NCBI GenBank assembly: GCA_964429015.1
Contig: CAYSAM010000012.1
Coordinates: 1 to 25,071 of the forward strand
Reading direction: 5' to 3'
Length of the DNA stretch: 25,071 nt
Origin: MFAQ01 sp964429015
GTDB taxonomy: Bacteria; Patescibacteriota; Microgenomatia; UBA1400; MFAQ01
The position numbers and the translations under genes are program-made. Below the pieces are notes generated by a model. That model did not search any database, was not told the DNA's origin, and was given only the letters and a program-made list of their open reading frames with translations. Positions 13,175-18,210 of the stretch are shown piece after piece (position 1 is the first letter of the stretch; each line of letters starts with the position of its first letter).

Positions 13175-13679
13175 TAGTCAGTTAAAAATAAGCCTGTGGC
13201 CGCTAGTGCTAGTCGCTGCACTTCTTGTGGTTTTTGTTTTTGCTGGTTCTCTGTGGAATAAGGAGAGAACAAAACAAAAACTTGGGAAAATGGTGACAGC
13301 TTCTGAAAGAATTTATTCTGTGAGAAAAGATAACCTTTTGAAGGTTCTTGAACTAAAAGATTCAGCGAGCGAAAGTGCTTTGATAAGAGAAATAAATCTT
13401 CCAGAAAAAGGGATTTATCAAATTAGTTTGCTTGTTAAAAAAGGTGAATCTTACAGAATAATTGGACATTATGGTGAAAGTAGAGATATAAATTCTACGG
13501 AGTTGAATAAGTTGACTGGTTTGTTGTTGAAAGATAAAAGCGTTACTGCAGATGTTGATGTGTTTGCAAAACAAGAGTGGATTGAGGATAGAATTTACGT
13601 ATTTACTCCAATGAAAAACAAACTTGATGAGTTGGTCGGTTATTTTGTTGTTGGGGTAAATAGAAAACAAGACTTGTAA
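13161..13679 (+). CDS. Single-pass membrane protein with an extracytoplasmic domain (172 aa)
   Basis: One membrane helix at about 10-30 (ISLWPLVLVAALLVVFVFAGSLW) is followed by a 140-residue outer domain. That domain has a helix (RTKQKLGKMVTASERIYSVRKDNLLKVLEL), then strands GIYQISLLVKKGESYRIIGHYG, a helix TELNKLTGLLLKDK, and RIYVFTPMKNKLDELVGYFVVGV. The long helix followed by a PAS-like sheet resembles small Cache/PAS-type extracytoplasmic sensor domains, but no signalling domain is attached. Its start lies inside the end of the preceding gene, with no Shine-Dalgarno visible beyond GATGAAAG. Function unknown. Confidence 0.72.
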   Translation: MKENNSQLKISLWPLVLVAALLVVFVFAGSLWNKERTKQKLGKMVTASERIYSVRKDNLLKVLELKDSASESALIREINLPEKGIYQISLLVKKGESYRIIGHYGESRDINSTELNKLTGLLLKDKSVTADVDVFAKQEWIEDRIYVFTPMKNKLDELVGYFVVGVNRKQDL

Positions 13680-13987
13680 AAAGTTGGATTAAGGGCGACC
13701 TTATATCTTGTTGGTATTGGTGGCTCTGACTTCTTTATTTGAGACTTGCCTTGTGGGTCGATATCGCAGACCCAAGCTTCGCCGGTGTTTATTTCCAAAG
13801 TATGAACATCTGAATCAGCAACATTGTCTAATTTTTTGGCTAAAGTTTCTTGAGTGCGGTCCAGTCAGAAACAAAAGCAAAATCAAACTTAATATCTTGA
13901 AGAGCCTCTCCGGTTTTTTTATGCCCATTCATCCCCGCATAGCTCTTGTAATGGACACGATCGCTTCATGGGGGTTTTCCTGGGCGT
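13680..13987 (-). pseudogene. Decayed gene with at least two frameshifts
   Basis: On the minus strand three pieces of natural-looking protein join across two one-base shifts: ENPHEAIVSITRAMRG; MNGHKKTGEALQDIKFDFAF with VSDW; then RTQETLAKKLDNVADSDVHT and LEINTGEAWVCDIDPQGKSQ followed by SEPPIPTRYKVALNPT. The first shift falls at GGGG (complement of 13933-13936) and the second near 13858-13862. The front end is cut at the terminator of the next upstream gene (13988) and no start codon is present; the back end runs into the antisense of the gene at 13161-13679. The plus-strand open frame over the same bases has a much less natural composition. The family is not recognised. Confidence 0.55.
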
Positions 13988-14012
13988 AAAAAAAAGAGTC
14001 CTGTTGGACTCT
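13988..14012 (-). terminator. Rho-independent terminator of the 189-aa gene
   Basis: A perfect 7-bp stem AGAGTCC/GGACTCT with a 4-base loop, followed on the minus strand by a run of eight U. Confidence 0.85.
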
Positions 14013-14025
14013 ATTTTGCTGATTT

Positions 14026-14595
14026 TCATGTCGGTTTGATACGGATATTTTTAAGGTGTTTTAAGGATTTTTTGTATATATATCCTCTTTGCTCGGTGGT
14101 ATAAAAAATAATAATTTTTGTTTTTTTACTTATCTTTTCGATAAGATTTTTTATTTTTATTAAAAATTTTAAATTTGTTATATCTAGATCGTCTTGATCT
14201 TTTTTGTGTTTTAATTTTTTGGTTCTGGTATACAAAATATTGGCATCTTTGTTGTAATCAGTTTTAAAGATAAAACTGATTTCTAGTGACATGGGAAATA
14301 TTTTATATTTAGATTCGTATAGATATAGAAAGATTAAGTGGCTACCCAAAATAATACCAATATTGTGGGTCTGGTGTGGGTAAAGTGGTTCACTATTTAC
14401 ATCATCCTTGCTGTGGGTTAGTGGATGTTTGCATACGTAAATAGAAGCTTCAATTTCGTTTAGATATCGAACAAATCTTTCACCTGCTATTGATATGATA
14501 TTTTCAATGTCTTTTTCTACAGCAAGTCTATAGTTTGCCGGTCTATTGATACTGTTTGACAAAAATACGGCTGCTGATACTGTTTTTTGGTTCAA
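14026..14595 (-). CDS. Hypothetical protein (189 aa), lysine-rich C-terminus
   Basis: A soluble protein. Its middle has alternating strands (SIYVCKHPL, NIGIILGSHLIFLYLYESKYK, MSLEISFIFKTDYN) and its last third is strongly basic (TRTKKLKHKKDQDDLD, IKIKNLIEKISKKTKIIIFY, KKSLKHLKNIRIK), which could contact nucleic acid. The DNA of the last third is clearly richer in A+T than its neighbours. No family is recognised. TTG 14595 is chosen because AAAGGAGG (14600-14607) lies just upstream. A TATAAT is at 14618-14623. The start region shares a 14-base identity plus the Shine-Dalgarno with the TOPRIM gene start (peptide TVSA in both). Confidence 0.68.
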   Translation of the reverse strand: MNQKTVSAAVFLSNSINRPANYRLAVEKDIENIISIAGERFVRYLNEIEASIYVCKHPLTHSKDDVNSEPLYPHQTHNIGIILGSHLIFLYLYESKYKIFPMSLEISFIFKTDYNKDANILYTRTKKLKHKKDQDDLDITNLKFLIKIKNLIEKISKKTKIIIFYTTEQRGYIYKKSLKHLKNIRIKPT

Positions 14596-14617
14596 AGTAC
14601 CTCCTTTATTTATCCAT

Positions 14618-14623
14618 ATTATA
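14618..14623 (-). promoter_or_regulatory. -10 box for the 189-aa gene
   Basis: A perfect TATAAT on the minus strand, 22 bases before the TTG start; the short leader carries the Shine-Dalgarno sequence. Confidence 0.5.
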
Positions 14624-14661
14624 TAGTATTCATGTTATAGGACTATATAGGCAAGGTTAGC

Positions 14662-14686
14662 AAAAAAACCACTAATTTCTTAGTGG
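14662..14686 (-). terminator. Rho-independent terminator of the 109-aa gene
   Basis: A perfect 7-bp stem CCACTAA/TTAGTGG with a 4-base loop, followed on the minus strand by seven U. Confidence 0.85.
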
Positions 14687-14701
14687 CTGGGGATGAAAAA
14701 T

Positions 14702-15031
14702 CTAGTTGGTGGCAAGATTGATGATTTTTTTGGTAAAGATCCAGGTATAAAACCAGTTTAGTAACGGGCTGATGTGACCAATATTGTTGCTGTTTACGTC
14801 GCTGACATTACCTTGCTGATCTTTGAGAACGTAAGTTACGTTATTTGTTTGTTCATCGATCTTAAAGGCAGAAATAAGCTTGAGAAAAACAAGATCGTCA
14901 TAGACAAAACCGGGACTAAATTGCCAAACTGCTTCACCAACTTTGGCGATTACAGTTCCGCCAATTGCTGGTTTTTTTGTTGCGTAGACAATTTTGTATT
15001 TACCATTGAATTTAATTAACCAAGTTTCCAT
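14702..15031 (-). CDS. Hypothetical protein (109 aa)
   Basis: A small beta-rich protein (TWLIKFNGKYKIVYA, GGTVIAKVGEAVWQFSP, NNVTYVLKDQQGNV), followed by a more hydrophobic, Trp-rich end (PLLNWFYTWIFTKKIINLATN). There is no signal peptide. No family is recognised. ATG 15031 has AGGAG six to seven bases upstream. It lies 33 bases after the YibE/F gene on the same strand, so the two may be co-transcribed, and it ends at a strong terminator. Confidence 0.72.
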   Translation of the reverse strand: METWLIKFNGKYKIVYATKKPAIGGTVIAKVGEAVWQFSPGFVYDDLVFLKLISAFKIDEQTNNVTYVLKDQQGNVSDVNSNNIGHISPLLNWFYTWIFTKKIINLATN

Positions 15032-15064
15032 TTTTTACTCCTGTGGTGATATGGTGTGATAGTA

Positions 15065-16165
15065 CTAGTGTTTGTGATTATGTGAAGGTGAATTTTCTTG
15101 ATTATACAAGATTTCGGATTTGGCTTGGCTATAGTAGTTGGCTGCCACTATGGTGGTTATGGGGACGGCGAGAATGAGTCCAATACTAGCAACAAGAGTA
15201 CGGACTACCTCCTCAGCGATCATTTCAGTGTTGATGATTTGGGTAAAACTTGCCGAGTTATCTACAAATAAAAGCATGAGTGGCAAGGCGGCACCTGTAT
15301 AAACCAGGAAAAGAGTGTTCACCATGGAGGCGACGTGATCTCTACCAACAGACATAGAGCGAGTGTATAAATCGAAGAGTTTTAACTTTGGATTGGCTTG
15401 TTTTAGTTCTTTTACAACGCTGACTTGAGAAACGGAAACATCGTCCAGTATTCCTATAGAACCGATGATGATGCCAGCGATAAGCAGGGATTGAATATTT
15501 AAACTGCCGCCTTTGGCAATATCAAGAAAACTAGCTTCTTCACTACCAAAGCCATTTAAATGAGCAAGGTGGGTAAAAATAAAGGCTAGGAATCCGGTAA
15601 TAAAAGCAGAGACAAAGGTACCGGCGATAGCAATATTAGTTTTGGTATTTATACCGTGTGAGAGGTAGAAGGTAAGTGGAATGAGAATGATTGAGGCAAG
15701 AAGGACAACAGTAATGGGGTTTGCTCCATGATAAATTTGAGGCAAAATTATTTTGAGAATAATGATAAGAGATACAGCCATACCAAGTAGTGAACTTAGA
15801 CCGTAAAACTTACCAATGACGAGAACAACAAGAACAAAAATAATAAAGAGAACATTTAGCGAGCCCTGGCGATAGTAATCGGTAATAATATATTCTTTAC
15901 TATTTTCGTCTTGTTCTAGTAAGAGATTCTCCCCCCTTTTGTAGGAAAGGTTTTTGAACATGGGTTGAAATTCATTTTTAACAAAAATAGTTTCTGCGGT
16001 TTTGTTTTGTTTTAGTTCAAGCCATTGACCTACCACCTCTTGGTTAGTGTTTTTTAGATCGGTAGTATTGGTAACTGTTGCTGAAAAGGGATTACTAGCA
16101 AAGATTTGGGTGGAGTAGGTTAGCAAAAACAAGATAGAAAAAAGGATATTTTTGAGAAGAGTCAT
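15065..16165 (-). CDS. YibE/F-family membrane protein
   Basis: The 366-residue protein has an N-terminal signal or anchor helix (5-23, ending near FAS), an exported segment of about 75 residues, and then seven to eight membrane helices from about 103. The core motif GIIIGSIGILDDVSVSQVS (231-249) is diagnostic of the YibE/F family. RDHVASMVNTLFLVYTGAALPLMLL (275-299) is its second conserved block. The function of the family is not established; a transport role is often assumed. The C-terminal tail HNHKH could bind metal. TATAAT lies six bases before ATG 16165 and there is no Shine-Dalgarno, so a leaderless transcript is likely, probably running on to the 109-aa gene. Confidence 0.88.
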   Translation of the reverse strand: MTLLKNILFSILFLLTYSTQIFASNPFSATVTNTTDLKNTNQEVVGQWLELKQNKTAETIFVKNEFQPMFKNLSYKRGENLLLEQDENSKEYIITDYYRQGSLNVLFIIFVLVVLVIGKFYGLSSLLGMAVSLIIILKIILPQIYHGANPITVVLLASIILIPLTFYLSHGINTKTNIAIAGTFVSAFITGFLAFIFTHLAHLNGFGSEEASFLDIAKGGSLNIQSLLIAGIIIGSIGILDDVSVSQVSVVKELKQANPKLKLFDLYTRSMSVGRDHVASMVNTLFLVYTGAALPLMLLFVDNSASFTQIINTEMIAEEVVRTLVASIGLILAVPITTIVAANYYSQAKSEILYNQENSPSHNHKH

Positions 16166-16171
16166 AAATTG

Positions 16172-16177
16172 ATTATA
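16172..16177 (-). promoter_or_regulatory. -10 box of a predicted leaderless promoter
   Basis: A perfect TATAAT on the minus strand lies exactly six bases (CAATTT) before the ATG at 16165, the same string as at 2376-2388. Confidence 0.65.
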
Positions 16178-16211
16178 AAGGATTTTTCTTTAAGTATACT
16201 ATAAGATATAG

Positions 16212-16237
16212 ATAATAACTGCATTGTATGTTATTAT
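16212..16237. repeat. Inverted repeat upstream of the HNH-like gene, possible operator
   Basis: ATAATAAC and GTTATTAT are perfect 8-bp arms with a 10-base spacer. A second perfect palindrome, GTAAATTTAC, lies at 16245-16254 next to the ribosome site. Both are in the leader or promoter region of the gene at 16267. Confidence 0.4.
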
Positions 16238-16266
16238 GGGTTAAGTAAATTTACAAAGGAGGAGCT

Positions 16267-16701
16267 GTGGCATTTAAGGGAAAAGTGGTTGACAGAGCTC
16301 TTCTGAGGGCAGATTATAGATGCGAAGCTTGTGGGGTGCATTGGTTGGACTTTGATCCTGTTTCTGGTGACGCGCCGATAGATTTACACTCGTCGACAAC
16401 TCTACATATTGTTAAACAAGAAAATGGTCTATATGTGGCAACCTCCACTCCGGATGGACATAAAGTCTTGAAAAATAGAGTACTACGCGTTGAAGGGTAC
16501 TATTTTTATCAATATATGGAGATGCGACCGGATGATGCGTTTTGTCTTTGCAATCGTTGCCACTTAAAAGTTCATGCTTGGGCAAGAAAGTGGTCCAAAG
16601 ACTTTTTGGGCAGTGCAAAAGATAGAAATAATGATGTTCCGTTTATTTTGGACTATGTGACGGTGATGTATGTTTTGAATAAGGGAAAGTGGGCACCATA
16701 G
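16267..16701 (+). CDS. HNH-nuclease-like zinc-binding protein (144 aa)
   Basis: Two cysteine pairs frame the protein: YRCEACGVHWLDF (Cys19, Cys22) and DDAFCLCNRCHLKVHAWARKW, in which a CxxCH...H pattern closes the domain. A central LHSSTTLHIVK lies where the HNH first His is expected. This is the order of the small McrA-like HNH endonucleases, in which zinc holds the fold and the His residues bind the catalytic metal. The middle is unusual, so it could be a non-catalytic zinc protein. It starts at GTG 16267, supported by AAAGGAGGAG (16256-16265). It precedes the tyrosine recombinase but has its own terminator, so the pairing may be chance. Confidence 0.6.
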   Translation: MAFKGKVVDRALLRADYRCEACGVHWLDFDPVSGDAPIDLHSSTTLHIVKQENGLYVATSTPDGHKVLKNRVLRVEGYYFYQYMEMRPDDAFCLCNRCHLKVHAWARKWSKDFLGSAKDRNNDVPFILDYVTVMYVLNKGKWAP

Positions 16702-16718
16702 TTTTGGTGTCCTTTTTT
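16691..16718 (+). terminator. Terminator containing the stop codon of the HNH-like gene
   Basis: An 8-bp stem GGGCACCA/TGGTGTCC (one G-U) with a 6-base loop that begins with the TAG stop (16699-16701), followed by six T. Confidence 0.85.
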
Positions 16719-16731
16719 GTGCGTCGCACAA
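16717..16731. promoter_or_regulatory. 15-bp palindrome upstream of the recombinase gene
   Basis: TTGTGCG, T, CGCACAA: perfect 7-bp arms around one central base. It begins within the terminator U-run of the HNH-like gene and could overlap a -35 region (TTGTGC, with TATATT at 16738-16743). It may be an operator or a protein-binding site. Confidence 0.4.
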
Positions 16732-16750
16732 TAATGTTATATTTATATAG

Positions 16751-16785
16751 ATTGCCACACCATGAGTACATGGCTCGCAATGACA
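16751..16785. repeat. REP-like imperfect palindrome overlapping the recombinase start region
   Basis: ATTGC (16751-16755) pairs with GCAAT (16777-16781) and, inside it, CCATG (16760-16764) pairs with CATGG (16769-16773) around AGTA. Elements of the form GATTGCCAC...CGCAATGACA are common dispersed palindromes between genes in many bacteria. It covers the first codons of the longest recombinase frame. Confidence 0.5.
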
Positions 16786-16788
16786 AAT

Positions 16789-17733
16789 ATGAAGAAACAG
16801 GTATTGGACTTAGATCTTAGGATTTTGATACGTAGATATTTGAGTTATATAGAGGTGGAAAGAAATTACAGTAAATTTACAATCAGAAACTATGAGCATT
16901 ATCTTTTGATTTTTAGGAAATGGTTTGAAAAAAACTATGAGCAAGAATATATAGAGAAACTAACCTCAGAGATGGTACGAAGGTATAGATTGTATTTATC
17001 GCGCCACGAAGATGAAAAAGGCAACAGACTCTCCCCTACTACACAAAGTTATTATGTTATTGCTTTGAGAGCCTTTCTTAAGTATTGTGCTAAGAAGGGA
17101 TTAAAAACTTTGTCTCCCGAAAAAATTGATTTGCCAAAAGGTGAAGATCATAGAATAAGATTTTTGGATCGATTGCAGGTGGAAAGATTGTTGATGGCGC
17201 CAGATACCTCGAATATCTCCGGTCTTAGAGATCGGACTATTTTGGAAGTTTTGTTTAGCACTGGTTTGCGGGTTTCGGAACTAGCTAAACTAGATATAGA
17301 TAAAATTGATTTGAAGCAAAGAGAGTTTGGGATACTTGGTAAGGGACGCCGGATGAGAGTAGTGTTTTTGTCTGCGAGAGCATGTGAGTGGTTAGATAGA
17401 TACTTGTCGGCACGTACTGACCCTTATAGAGCTTTGTGGATTCGAATTCCCAGGAGTGGCGAGTGGGACCCAGCTATGGGAAGCGAAAAAGCACGATTGT
17501 CTGTAAGAGGGATACAAAGAATTGTAGAGAAGTACAGGAGAAGTGCTGGAATTGCTATTAAGGTTAGCCCGCACGTTTTGAGGCACTCATTTGCCACAAC
17601 CCTGCTTCAGGGTGGAGCTGACTTGCGTAGTGTGCAGGAGATGTTGGGGCACAAAAACGTGGCTACAACTCAGATATACACGCACGTAACCAATCCCCAG
17701 CTGAAGAAAATTCACGAAGAGTACTTGAAGTAA
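16789..17733 (+). CDS. Tyrosine recombinase, XerC/XerD/XerA type
   Basis: A complete site-specific recombinase of 314 residues. The N-terminal core-binding domain has RRYLSYIEVERNYSKFTIRNYEHYL. The catalytic domain holds all active residues (numbering from ATG 16789): STGLRVSELAKL (Arg161), GKGRRMR (Lys185), SPHVLRHSFAT (His262, Arg265), MLGHKNVATTQIYTHV (His288) and the nucleophile Tyr297. The length and the GHKNVATTQIYTHV end fit the Xer chromosome-dimer resolvases, and single-Xer systems are common in reduced genomes. ATG 16762 and ATG 16780 are also in frame, but they lie inside the palindrome at 16751-16785. ATG 16789 gives the usual N-terminus and is preferred; no Shine-Dalgarno is seen for any. 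A phage or plasmid integrase is possible, but no other integration gene is near. Confidence 0.88.
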   Translation: MKKQVLDLDLRILIRRYLSYIEVERNYSKFTIRNYEHYLLIFRKWFEKNYEQEYIEKLTSEMVRRYRLYLSRHEDEKGNRLSPTTQSYYVIALRAFLKYCAKKGLKTLSPEKIDLPKGEDHRIRFLDRLQVERLLMAPDTSNISGLRDRTILEVLFSTGLRVSELAKLDIDKIDLKQREFGILGKGRRMRVVFLSARACEWLDRYLSARTDPYRALWIRIPRSGEWDPAMGSEKARLSVRGIQRIVEKYRRSAGIAIKVSPHVLRHSFATTLLQGGADLRSVQEMLGHKNVATTQIYTHVTNPQLKKIHEEYLK

Positions 17734-17792
17734 AGGTGGCCATGGTGTAATATATAGGATATAAAATACTTTTACACAATGGAGGTTTTTGC

Positions 17793-18197
17793 ATGTACAA
17801 AGACAATCTTGCACCCGGACAAGTTGTTAATCATTCTACCCACGGTAATTATATATATTTGGCGACTGATGGAAGATGGTTCTTTTTTACTCGTGGCTTA
17901 AAAGTTCGAGAAGAAGAGTTATGTCTTTTTGACTTGGTTGAGCGCGACCCGTTAGAAGAAGTACACATTGGTGTTGAGCCAGCATTGATAATGTCAGAAC
18001 TAATGTTGGAAAGTAAGCGCCTGAATAGTCTTGTGGGTGGCGAAGTAATTATAGTTAATGAAAACTTCAAAGATATGATATTGATAGTGAAGTCGGTAGA
18101 TTTGGAGTTAGGTTTAATTACCTGCACAAACGGAATAAGTTACGATACAGTGAAACATAGAATCTATTATACAGGTCATCACAGCTCCTCAATTTAG
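17793..18197 (+). CDS. Hypothetical protein (134 aa)
   Basis: A soluble protein with a beta-rich front (LAPGQVVNHSTHGNYIYLATDGRWFFFTRGLKV), a central helix (EPALIMSELMLESKRLNSLV, about 62-81) and a beta-rich end (GGEVIIVNENFKDMILIVKSVDLELGLITCTNGISY). The C-terminal half has the look of a small barrel (SH3/KOW-like), but no family is recognised. ATG 17793 follows GGAGG seven bases upstream. The stop codon is part of the terminator hairpin. It converges on gyrA. Confidence 0.72.
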   Translation: MYKDNLAPGQVVNHSTHGNYIYLATDGRWFFFTRGLKVREEELCLFDLVERDPLEEVHIGVEPALIMSELMLESKRLNSLVGGEVIIVNENFKDMILIVKSVDLELGLITCTNGISYDTVKHRIYYTGHHSSSI

Positions 18198-18210
18198 AGG
18201 AGCATTTTTT
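18184..18210 (+). terminator. Terminator containing the stop codon of the 134-aa gene
   Basis: A perfect 7-bp stem GCTCCTC/GAGGAGC with a 6-base loop, followed by A and six T. The TAG stop (18195-18197) spans loop and right arm. The U-run touches the end of gyrA (stop at 18209-18211 on the other strand). Confidence 0.88.

Noticed and set aside
13708..13989. Plus-strand open frame of 93 codons
   Set aside because: It has no ribosome site, an unnatural composition rich in Cys, Arg and Leu, and lies antisense to three peptide pieces that read much more like real protein.
16715..16742. dif-like site next to the recombinase gene
   Set aside because: TAATGTTATAT (16732-16742) resembles a XerD arm at 9 of 11 bases, but the bases where the XerC arm should lie do not match and the region is AT-rich, so chance is likely.
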